Of a stretch of DNA of 64,000 nucleotides, positions 12,201-25,000 are shown piece after piece. Origin of the DNA: Heterobilharzia americana (taxonomy: Eukaryota; Platyhelminthes; Trematoda; Strigeidida; Schistosomatidae); the NCBI GenBank assembly GCA_944470555.2, contig OX104130.1:62005160-62069159 (forward strand). Reading direction: 5' to 3'. Below the pieces are notes generated by a model. The model saw nothing but the letters and a program-made list of their open reading frames with translations. It had not been told where the DNA came from and did no database searches. Within the stretch, counting starts at the first letter, position 1. Every line of letters starts with the position of its first letter. The translations under genes were made by a program, and so were the position numbers.

Positions 12201-15200
12201 TTTTTACCTCAATGGACTCATAAAGGGTGTTTGATTACTAGTCCATCTGGTCGGATTGTGCAGTACAAATGCATAACCAGTGTTCCCTTTAAGTTTACCA
12301 ACAAAAACTGCCTATCTAATAACTCGCGTGAACTTCATGTAAGAAAAAAAAGTACGATTCATTCTCATATGAATAAATTAAAGTTTACATACAGTTCGAA
12401 TGACTTTAAAAAGACAAGAACTTCTCTCCTCCCAGTTTGTTTTACTTGGTATTCCATTGTCCAGTTTCTCCTTGCGCTTTCTTTTCTCTTCTCTTTCCAC
12501 TATCAGCCTAACGAGAAAGTCCTAAGCATTAGTTCGATCAAAAATTATCAGCTTACTGGAAATCCTACTTTGCACCTAATACTGGAAACTGATGTTAAAA
12601 TTGTTCAACTGGCTTGCTTCCGATTTCCTGTTTCTTGAACATCTTCACAATTAACTCACCTCCCTAACAGTACCCTAAATGCTACCACATAAGAAACCCC
12701 AAGCACAATAACTGGTCTCCAATTTCTGGTCTGTGACAAATGCAGTGGAAATCTGGATGAACAATCCAACCCGAGAGATCACTTTACCTAACGGCAACAG
12801 ATCCATAATAATGCTATGCAAAAGATTTCTATAATACTTTGTCTTGTATCAATCTATCTAATAGAAGTCAATTAACAGCTAATGTATCTCCTTGACAATG
12901 TTGCATACTTTAATTTGAAGTCTATGAAGTTTTACACATGTGTAATATTCACAACTGTTGAGCGACGATTCTTCCAGTCTTTAATTACTTGCACCACAAC
13001 AAATATTTTCAGTACTACCAATCTGAATTGCTCGGAAAGGTAACACTTGAAGAGTGAGAAACGCCTGAACTTAGACATTCATCTGGATTACATGATTGTA
13101 TGGATACTTACTTATTCCTGAAATCATTGAAGTAAGTTATTATTGGTCAATAAATCTAAGAACACAAGGATTACTGTTAGAAGAGACGTTTATCTGACGA
13201 AACACTGGGTCTTGCAGATGGGTCAATCATGTCGACTACTCACAACGCAGACACCGAATATTGAGCCGTTTAATGTGAAGAAAGAATTATGAGCAGGAAT
13301 GACTTAAACTCAGAACGATGTGTATGTACTGTAGAGTGATATTTTCCTGCTACTTTCATAACATTTAGACACTTGGTATTATGATAGAGTCTAATGTCCT
13401 CCCTCTGTATCATTCAATACTGCTAAAACCTTTTATGTTTCTCTGCAGTTATCAATTTGATGAGGCCTGTAAACTGGCTTCTCTCATGTTAACTTCATAA
13501 CTTGAGAATAAAGATATTTATTTATACCGAAAACCCTGTCATTGAAAGGTAAAAGGCTACTAACCAGCGCTATTGGTAAGCACATACTCGATACAGATCA
13601 AGCCATCGACTCAAATACAGCTTTTAAGGTAATCAAAAACAAAGAAATAGTAGGTTGCTGCATTATGCAGAAGCAGCAGCAATCCGCCGACTGAAACCAG
13701 ACTTATGTGTACAAAAGGAGTTTGTGGTTCACCTTGCATTGCCTTGATGAGTTGTTCTTTTTCTACAGCTTTGTTTATTATTTTATTCTTTCATCTTATT
13801 GTCTTACATAGTATTCTCAAACATTCTCCATATTCCCTTCATTTACCATTTACTTTAACACATTATATTTTTTATCATGTTTGTTAGCATATCCTTTTCT
13901 ATTCATGTACCACTAATTTACATACTTTGCATACCATCTTTGTAGTTCTTCGTTTTCCATCAGAGCTCCTATCACCTTGAGCTATAATCACATATCTGTA
14001 CTACTATCATGTCGTATTTTGCTTAGTGTTTACTTCTGGATTTTATAGTCTGATTTGTTATATGACTTGTTCCTGTATTGGTTGATTAGGTCGCGAACTT
14101 TGTCATTCATCTTTGTTCCCATATATATGTATCGATGTTCAGGTTTGAAGGATGTATTTGGGGTTGTTTACTACTGAAATGCATCAAATGACTTATGCTG
14201 GACACTGATAAGCTACTGTATCCAATTTTAAATGTAGAGCGTATGTGGAAGATTTAGCGGTGCACACGAAATGAATTCGATTTATCCCACAATATTTGTT
14301 CTTGCTTTTCAAAAAAATTATACAGAGAACTAATTGTATGAAATATAAATCCCAGTTTACCATTTCCTTATGCAGTGAAGTATAACCGAATGTCTATAAC
14401 AGAAAGCTACAAAAACAGCGAACGAAAATGAAGAGGTGACATACGTCAGCTGCACGCGGGAATAATTCTACACAGAATAACTATGATAAGATTTATATCT
14501 GTATAAATAAACTATAATGCTACAAATTCCTGATTATAACATGTCTTCATGATATTGTTCGCCTGTGATGGAACTATTATGTAAGTACTGCTGAGATTTA
14601 AGGGTGTCTTGTTCGCGACAAGAATAGTAAGCCAGTCAATGTAACCGCAAAATCCCTGTGAAAAACGCTACATCTTAACATGTAACTGAAGAGAGATGAT
14701 GAACTAGAGTAGGATCAGGTAGATAGACAATTAGTAGTGACCAAAAGAAGTGATGGTATGAAATCTATGAAATTACTGACTGTTTGTTTGAGTCCTGTAG
14801 GGAGAGTGAGTTGTGGGCTACCTGGATTGGAATAATGATGTGTTAGCAGTTAGTCATCAGAGAACTTTGATGACATGGACCGAACTGAATCGCAATGATG
14901 CAGATGTATAGACTGCTTACCTATCTTGTTTAAAATTCTGAAAACATTACGAATCTTTCATAATCTCTTCCGTCTTTTTTTATGTCGTCATTTTTTAAAA
15001 TTGAATATTCTCTTAATTCAGTTGATTTATTTTTCGTACTATTTTAAAGCCGGAAGAAGAAAGAAATGGATTTTTTTGATACTTGTAATATCTCGTTGCT
15101 ACACTAAGTCGAACTGATCGGTCGCCGCTGGCAGATAGCCTCCTATGCGGATACCCTGATACTGTCTGAATATTCAATATGCTATAGTCCTGGATTCCAC

Positions 15201-16027
15201 TGCTAGACATTAAGCACATTAAAACATAGTGAATATTCAGGAAGTATCGTGACATCTGCATAAGAGTCCATATGCTAACACAGGTCAAGGAATACCATCT
15301 AATAAAGCAATAGAAAATTACAAGTGTTAAACAACATCTGACACCTGTTAAACAAGAAGCGGCTTCCGTGTCCCAGTGGTCTAGTGGATTACGATTTGGG
15401 GTTTCAGGCGATGGGTACTGGGTTCGAGTCCCAGTGGGGTGCAAATCTATCCAGCTGATGAGTCCGAAGAAGGACAAGACGCACGTCTTAGACACCACTG
15501 CTAGTAGTCACTAGGCATACTGTAAGTGAATTTCTATTCAAACTTCGACAATATGCATATTTGTTTTGAGTGAATGTCAGCTAGAAATAAACAAATCATC
15601 AAAGTACCTGCCTATAGAATATCTTTAACATATTTGCGCTACAGTGTCCTATTGTTAACAATACATTTCTCTTTCAAAGAATTTTGATTAGTATATAAGC
15701 TACAGAACATGATAGTGTTTGGTAGCCTTCTATTTATCAAGAATGTAAAATATTGTTGTATACCTTAATAGGATTGTCCAACGGATTCACATTTATACAA
15801 TCAACAAATACATGATGAGGGAAAAAAAGTAATGGTAATGTTCCTTATGATAGAAAAATAATAGGTGTAATGAATTAGATATTATTAGTATGTCTTTCTA
15901 CAGCTTTCAATGTAAATTTACAAGTAAAACAGAGTGGAAAAGGAGATATATATGATAAGTGAAAAAAGAATATCGTATTACGATGCAGTCTATTATTATA
16001 GTTCCAAAATCTCCGAGGATTATATAC

Positions 16028-16074
<47 letters not shown>

Positions 16075-19000
16075 TTATTCAACAGCTATATGAAGACGCC
16101 ACATGTCAAGTGATCCACAATGGAAAGCTCAGTGACGCCTTTGAATTTAAGTGAAGTGAAGACAGGAGGAAGACATGGCTGTCACTCACTATCACCGATG
16201 ATCTTCCTGATTGTGGTTGACTCGACTCGACTCGACTGGATTATGCAACAAACTGTGAGCAGCGAGAAGAAGGGCATACGCTAACTGGACCGATGAATAG
16301 ACCCCAAAAGAAGATTTGGATTTCACCAACAATGATGATTGATGTCGAAGGTCTTGTGGCACAAACTCGAAGATGTACAGGCGAAAACCAAGAAGTTGAC
16401 AGGAGAGACGAGGTGAGGCAAGGCGAAGCGAGGCAGCGAAGGAAGACGAGACTTCGAATGAATGTAGAGAAGACGAAGACACAGGTAGAGGGGATGAAGC
16501 TACCCAACGAACAACAGCACGAACAACAAGAGACACCAGTCACCATTAACGGGAGAAACCTAAAGGAAGGAAGTAGTCTCTGTCACCTACCTAGTCAAAG
16601 CAACATAGTTTCAACTACAGGTGGTGGTGTCACAGACGAGGATGTGAAAACCAGGGTCGGAAAAGCAAGACAGGCCTTCCTTCATTACTCTGAAACCAGT
16701 GTGGCGATATCTACTGCACTCAGCCTAAAGCGTGAACATGATCCGGATTTTCAACACCAATTCAGTCAAGTCAGTGCTTCTGTGTGGTGATTGAGAGACT
16801 TGGCGTGTCACGAAAGCCGTTTCCAACAAACTACAGACATTCACCAACAGCTGCCGTCTACGCTCACTCTATACTGAAGATCAGATGGCCATAATAATAA
16901 TAATAATAATAAGCAACAAAGAACTCTGAGACCGAACCAACCAAGAAACCATCGCCGACCAAATATGCAGAAGAAAGTGGAGATGGATTGGATTAGGTGG
17001 GCATACACTGAGCAAACCATTCGGAGACATCACGCGTCAGGCTAGGCTATCGAGTGGAATCCTAAGGGGAGACAACCAGTTGGGCGTCCGAGGCGAGATG
17101 AGATGGAAGAGATCGTGTGAGGAAGAAATGAAAGCATGTGGGCAGTCGTGGCGCCAGGTTGAAAAGACTGCAGAGAAGAGAGTGGAATGGAGGCGTGCTA
17201 CTGAAGCCCTATGTTCCACTAGTTTTATACATACATCTGTGTGCATACAGGTGGGTGGGTTCTTCGAGAAAAAAACACAGTTATCACAAACATACTCTCT
17301 TCGCGTACAGATAGTTATCATGCAGAATGGATACTCAGAGGTTAAACATGCATTTTTTTAAATGTTAAGCGAATTCCATAAATTTGACACAATGCGATTA
17401 GCACTGTGTATCTACAACCTTGATACAATCTATTCCCACATTCTATCTCTTTGCTTAATAATCGACGTTGAAATACACAATACAGACAAACTGGGATAAC
17501 ATCTGTGAGTTGGTCACCAGTGGATTAACCCATGTAGCTGTTTAATCATGCTTAGCACCGACTGAAGCCTATCGATCTAATTTGTCAATGTGGCCACCAT
17601 GCGAAATAATAATGTGACACTGGAATGCATAATAATATTTTGGTGTTGGATGGAGAAAGTCGATTGGCAGAAAGTCTTGGACCTAATTTTCGTGTTTGTT
17701 GGCACTCATCAGCAAGGGAATTGTTGTTCCCTCAGTGATTCGAACCTGATTTACTATATGGATGATCGATTCATGCCCATTATTCAGTCATACAAGGAGT
17801 CAGTTGTGGTCGGGATAACTTAGGGGTCTCTGACTTCAGCAGTGAGAAACGCAGGTTTAAATCCCCAAGGTAACAACAGTTTTCTCATGGTTGCAGATAC
17901 ACTTGACTGATGAGTGCCAACAAGCATGAAAGCTAGGTATCCATGACTACCTGCCCACCGACCGATTTCCTCCATCCAACATCAAGGATAATATCGTTAA
18001 GATATTCTGAGTTCATGAAGTCTTTATATCAAGAGGAGGACAATTATGCTTTGAAGATAATATTTAAATCATTTCTTTCTCTATTATTCTTAATAGAACA
18101 TGAATTATATTTTGATACGATCGCCTGCAATAACAGCGTATTTATCAGATATGTCGAGGGTAAGGTTAAAAATAAAAAGGCAACATTGTTGATCTCAGTA
18201 CAATTGACGGTGACCAGGCAACTGAAATGAAGCATGGAAATGGTAAATCTACAAATGAAACATGTTTGCTATATGAAAGAAAGCTATTCCAACAATCTAC
18301 ACTCTCATACATTTACAAATAATGTATGATTCTTTAGGAAGAAACATTACTTTCCAGATATTATGAACCATATAGTTGATACTTGGCCATAAAAGAAACA
18401 TACAGGTGAATGTAGCCTACAAAAATATCCAATTATTAATATCCATGTATTTATCATCATTTCTCAAAAAGACAGTTTCATGAAAGATCTGATACGAATC
18501 GTTCTTAAAAACAAATCATGCGAGACAGTATTCTTACCGAAATCATACTGGCTAGTATTTTTTAAGAATAAAGAAGCACCACATTTTATGCGGTGTTCTT
18601 TTTTGCCAACAAAATCTACCTGACCAGTTTATATAAGACTATATTTTACTATTTTGCCAGTTTTTGGTATCCCAATGGAATGGCATACTCTTTTCTACAA
18701 TTAGAGATTAACTAAAACTCTCCTAACGTAGTTAAATACACCACCATCTAATTAATGCCACGAGTATTTCGAGTTGCCATCCAAATGCTCGATCGACGGC
18801 GCACATTTAAGCCGTATTGCACACGACCCAGGTGTTTACGAGATGGATGAGTTTAGTTGCACAACGGTGGACCTCCACGTGGTTTCCGCTCATAAGGATA
18901 TGTCAATCTGCGAAGCGACCAGCGCTATGGTTTCAAAGTGAAAGAATCCAATTAGCGTGGGTAATAGCAGAGCTAATATGATGTCAATAAATACTCCAGC

Positions 19001-22000
19001 GCGCTTAAGTTATTTGCTCAGAGCATGTGTACCGTGACTTGCTAAGCAATGAGTATGCAATGTATGTGGAATGTGGCAGCGATGGATCATATACCTACTG
19101 TCTTCCTCGGGTAGGAAAGTTGTGCGGCGTGCTTGCCCATATCTGTGACATGGGTTACAAGTCAATAATGGGGTCCACCTGGGTGACTGCACCAGCGGTA
19201 GCTGTTAAAAGTTAAAGGTATGAAGCTCTTATCATCCCTCCTGTCTAGAGAATGGGTTTTCGGAAGCAATCACCGATTGATTCATGAACTTGGTCATTTG
19301 TCTGCTATCATCAAGCAGGCAGTAACGGTGAAATACCTGGGTGCCACCCCGCTAACCAAGGTGAGAGGGGGTCACGTATTAGTCTGGTGATGAGTGTGAG
19401 ATAAGGCTGACGTTAGCGGATAGGCTAGGCCAGATACTCGATATTGTCCCAGCTAAGCAGGTACAGGCAGATGCCCAAGACTTCGGGGCCTTCTCCGGTA
19501 ACAAGGGATCATAACCTGTTGTATCAACCGTCTTCCGGTAAATGCACCTAACTGGAAGCCGGTCTATTGACGGGTGATGTTGAACTGACCTGAAAACAGG
19601 TAGAGCTTTTAAAACTGCAAAAGACGTCTCATAGAACACTGTTATTACTAAGTTTAGTTATAGAATGACAGAAATAAATACAAGTGGCATCAATCGGGCG
19701 TAAAAAGTAGGCAGGAGATACAAATTAGTTCCTAGGATAAGCGATGCAAGCGTATTTATCAGTCACAGTCTACTGATTAAACCACTAGAAAAGCCGTTCA
19801 TTTAATTAGGTATTTGACTTTTAACCAGCGGGCTACAAGTCAAAAACTTGTTCCGCTAAATAAGATTTGAGAAACCAGATAGCACAACTAATCTTAACAC
19901 ACTAGATGTGGCTGATTGCTCAGTGAACAGATATGCATATGGTTCTCCGATTGCAATGGCATATTGTTATTCGCCAACAAATCATGAGTCCAGTTTTCGG
20001 TCGACTGATAAATTCATATTTATACTAAGTGATGATTGAAAGTGAAATGAAAATTTGAACCGCTGCCAGATTCGAAACAGCGACCATCAGGTTACCGGCC
20101 TGATGGTCTACCAACTGAGCTACAAGGTCCGACTGATCACCAGATTGTTATTTCACTTGAGTCACTAAGTGTTTCGCTTGACTACTGAGTGAATTCGTGA
20201 CACGTTACTATCGCTTGATCGTACGCTGGCTGCCAAGTCGGGACTTCTCATTCTAATCCAAATCTAACTGAATTCGAGAGCATCAAATTGATTATCATTT
20301 TGACTGAGATAACCATGGTTTGGCAGACTAGTATTCATACTGAGTGATGATTGAGGGTGCAATGAAAATATTTATCAGCGTGTGTATATACAAAATACAA
20401 ACAGTAAAAATAAAATTTAAACAAACAAAAGTTACCTGAATCGGTGTAGCCAATAAAAACAGAAATGTATTTTCAAGTGATAAACCAGGTATTATCATAG
20501 GTGTACTAGCATAATGGATTGTTGTATGCACAACAGATTTGTTACTTCTAATGGAATGATCAAATGGTGTTTGACGGAAATGTTGTGGACAACTCTCTGG
20601 TGCATAATGTGGCCATAATATCATAAAGATCATCATTATAATCATGGTAGGCACAGCGAAGAATAAACTGAGAAAGAAAGATCTACGCCATCTAGAAGTA
20701 AAACAATTATTTACAACAAAACCATAACAAAATTAGTTTAAAAGGATGGTGCTCTCTGTGAATGAATATAAACAGTTCAGAGTATATTTAAAGCAAGTAG
20801 TAAATGCTTATTACAAACAAAACATCACAAGTTAGTGAAGACAGACTGTAAATTCATTCGCATTAAACGATGAAAATTATCATCCGTAGGATTTCCTATT
20901 TCTGTGTTGATTATATACGATAAAAACATGCCGGCCTATAACTTCTGTAACAAAGGCTTGTAGTGAAAATGTCTCTCTCCTCCTACACACCTTTGTTTCG
21001 AATAGCGGCTCATTGACCTAGGCACTCAACTTCCAATCTGTTTCATGTATTTGTACCCCTCTCCACCTAAAGAGGTTTTGGTAACCAGGTTATATCATCG
21101 ACCCTCATATAATAGATGTGGCATATTGTCTACAGTAAGAACATGCATATAGCTGCTGAGTATATTCCAACTTTTAATATCACCCTTTTTCTGCCCACTT
21201 ATGCTCCGCATGGTACTGTCAAGAGGAGTGAATTAAAAGACCAGCCCTAGCAACTGCTGACAGAGCCAGACGTATTTCGGTATTATCAGTTGAGAGAGTA
21301 GTTTATCATAAAATAAAGAAAAGCAATTGATTGTTTCAGCAGTTGTTAGGGTCAGCTCTAAATCCTCTCATGAAGTGTAGCAACTTCAACCGATGCACAT
21401 CTGTACGAGGTTGCTTTGTCTACCTATCTGTGAAGACATTGTTGATAACATGTTAATGTTTTATCACAGACTAACATCAATTGGAAGATCATTGGACAGC
21501 TGTTTCGTCCTAGTATGAGACTCCTCAGCACTGCTAGTATTGATATAGCGTGATGATTGAAGTTGAAATGAAAATTTGAACCGCAGCCAGATCCAAACTA
21601 GCGACCTCGTAGCTCAGCTGGTAGAGCACCAAACAGGAAACCCGGTAGTCGCTGGTTCGAATCCGGCTGCGGTCCGAATTTTCATTTCAAATTCAATCAT
21701 CATCCAGTATCAATGTTTAATAGTCCCATCATGGGAATGGATATATATATAACTAAACTATCTAAGCAGGCAGGTTAATATCAGAGAAGAAATATGAGGT
21801 GTCAATGACAAACCTGAGTAATGAATCAGATTCTCGTGAATTATTCTGTTCAGGTCGATATAAAACAGGTCGAAAACCTAGATCCTGAAAATGGTGAATA
21901 AAAAGAAGGAAAAGAGAACAACAAACATTTCAGTACAGATGAATATCAACCGTGTAAATAAGTGATGAAAATTCATTTGACGAAGTCCACAAATAAGTAA

Positions 22001-25000
22001 ATGCAACGAGCATCATAAATCAGATGGCACATTTGATAAAATGGGTTTTCGAAAAAAACATACCTTGAAAAGACTGACAAAATCCCAGTTCCTATTCACT
22101 TTTAAGTCAGTAAGTAAATAAGTTCAAGATGCTCAGGTTCCGTGGTACCGACTTTAGATATTGGGAATGATATTGTTATCCGACGGTAGATACTTTACTT
22201 AAAATTAAGTGAGTGCATGCTGAACCTGTTGAGTTTCAACACTGAACTACAATTTATCCTCAGCATTACCTTTGTTTATCATAAGTAGGCTTTCATAGTC
22301 ACTTTTGAAACGAAACTTTTGCGAACAAACGAATCAATAACCATACAAATGATACTAAAACATGAAAACGGTTGAAAAACTATCTTCTCTGGGATATATT
22401 ATATTTTCAGTTAGTTGGATGGAGAATAATAAAACCAAGACATCTCAAGGATGAGAACAAAGAATAGAATAGTACCTGAAATAAAAGTGAACTGATTCAA
22501 GTTGTAACGATTTTCAATAACGAAGAAAGAGACTGAAAATCAACAAAATGGAACAACATACGAAGAAGATATGATGTAAAAGGAAAGGAACAAATAAAAA
22601 TCAACAATATGTCAACGAACCTGGGAAACTGAGTAAAGAATACACATATGACCCATCTAGATCTATAATGACAAGCGTTCCTAAGTAATTCTTGGTAGAA
22701 GCTCAAAGACACCATTTGAATAGCTTACACTTTCCTACATGGAATGCCATTATGCGTTGGTGTTTATCTTTGGCTACTTTACTGATCGAGTTCCACTCAG
22801 ATCATCATCTTATGATGAAGTGGTTGACTGGTAGAAATGCAAGAGTAATTGTTGGCGCTTTTCCCCAACCTTATCTCCTAATTTGACGTGTCATTCTACA
22901 CACGTGAACCTTATTAACAGAAGAGAAAAGGTGGCCTAATATGCAGTATCCCCATCCTTTATTTGGATATCTCCCTCATACCGTAGATAAAGTAGGTTGG
23001 TGAATATTAGATAGAGCTTTTTATTCATGGTGAATCTTTTTCCCAAGTCAATTTTTCAAGCCTAATGCGATTTCTGCAATAACTACCAGTTGATACACTC
23101 AACCACTTCCCTAACTGATTGTAAACTAGATTGTGTGTATACACAACCTGCAGTATAGTGTCAAACATCCTCATATCACTACACAAGGTGCTTAGAGTAT
23201 CCCGGAACTTATCAGCATATTTGTTGATTGCAGTATAACCAGTCCACTGGTGACAAAGGAAGCTGTATGCTGCTACAAAGTATTTCCTATAGAAAGTTGT
23301 GCATGATGATTCCATGAATTTAGTCTCATAGTTTGAAAATACTATTGTCAATACACAGCATTTGGGGTTTATAGTTAGTAATAACTGAAATAATACCTCA
23401 TACATTCCATTTTCGTTAGCTTCGTTATTTGGATGCTTGACTGGTAAATATTATCTCATGCGTTGAAATCTCGACAAACTCAGAACTAGACAACACGAAA
23501 CTGGTTACCTTCCAATAACCAATTAATGCACTTAATCTAGTTCTGCAAGAGGCTAGCCATAGCACGAATAGAACAGTAGTAATGTCTCTAACCGTAGCAC
23601 TAGGTGATACAGGCTTGAATCTCTGAAGGAACATTAGTTACCTCGAGGTTGTAAATGTGCCTTGCAGACGAGTGCCAACTAGGACGAAACCTAGGCCAAG
23701 GGCTTCCTGATTACTGTTGGTGCTACTTCATCAATGATCAATGACTCAAAGTGGGTCGTCAATCTTTCTTTTTGCTGATCAACTCCAATCAAATAACATT
23801 TACGAATAGGTTTGTTAACGCTTACAAACTAGATGTTATTTATACTCTTATGGAGAAACAGACCTGAGTAAAAACATGTAGGTATAACTTAAAGAGCTAT
23901 CGCAGAAACTGCAAACACTGAACTAAATAATTAGTTAAAACGTTGAATTTTTTCACAGAGATTTTTAAACAGAAAATAAAATGTAACGAATTCATTTTAA
24001 CTCCAGAGTTGTAATGAATTATTCAAATAATCTGAATAGGTTGAACAAGTGTTACGCATACCAAGGCAAGGTTTACCATGACCTTCAATGTTAGATGAAA
24101 TCGGATTGGGTTGGAAGAAGGCTTAGGGTGATCAAAGTAAGTTGTGGCACCAATCCGTAAAATTTCTCGTGGCTAATCTGAACCGTGTACGTGAGTGCAG
24201 GATGTTTAGCCAGGGTCCTCGAGAAGATGAGGACCAGAGATTTCAGACCCCTTGGCGACATGACTTAAGATGAGTCACAATGGAGCAGATGCATATACTC
24301 CGTTATTTTATGGGAACAACATCACTGGGGTGGAGGTACATCCAGCTGATAAGTCCCAAATAGGACGAAACGCGCGTCCTGGATTCTTCTGCTAGCTACA
24401 ACCAAGCAAATTATCATAAATATTCATACTGTTATAAATTTTATTATGACAAAATCAAACAATACAGCTTATGACCGATAGAAGTGGTGTAGATACAATC
24501 ATATCTTCCCTTGGTCTGGATCCCTATATTATAGTTGTTGAATCTTCACCTTGTCCTTCCATTTTACGGCTCTACTTCAATCTATTTGTCTTTTACCTTC
24601 TTAACATACACATTTTGATTTGCTGATGTGAGGGTCTGGCGATTAGCAGCAATCTAAGATTCGGTTTAAGTAATATCTATTTTGAGAGAGTTGTAGGGAT
24701 TTGGAAATATTTCAAGTTGTTATTCATCGTAGACTGACATCAGTTGGAGGAACAAAGGAAACCTGGGAGGACTGGACAGCTGTTTCACCCTAGTATGGGA
24801 CTCCTCAGCAGTGCGCACCCACGACCCCACACCGCCAGGGATCGAACCTGCGACTTCCAGGTTCCGTGGCCATTGAGCCACTGGGTCAGAATCCAATGGT
24901 CCATATTTCCAACTTCTGTTAGCTCACGCTATAGCGCAACCGCCACTCGGTGTCATTGTTTGAGTAACAGTCCCATACTAGGACGAAACAGCTGTCCAGT

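Noticed and set aside
12147..12638. 163-codon frame as a novel gene
   Set aside because: Begins inside a Penelope-like nuclease fragment, then turns into composition-driven codons without a recognisable fold.
22692..22886. Short open frame as a host gene
   Set aside because: A 64-codon frame with no motif, in intron 7 and flanked by repeats; expected by chance.
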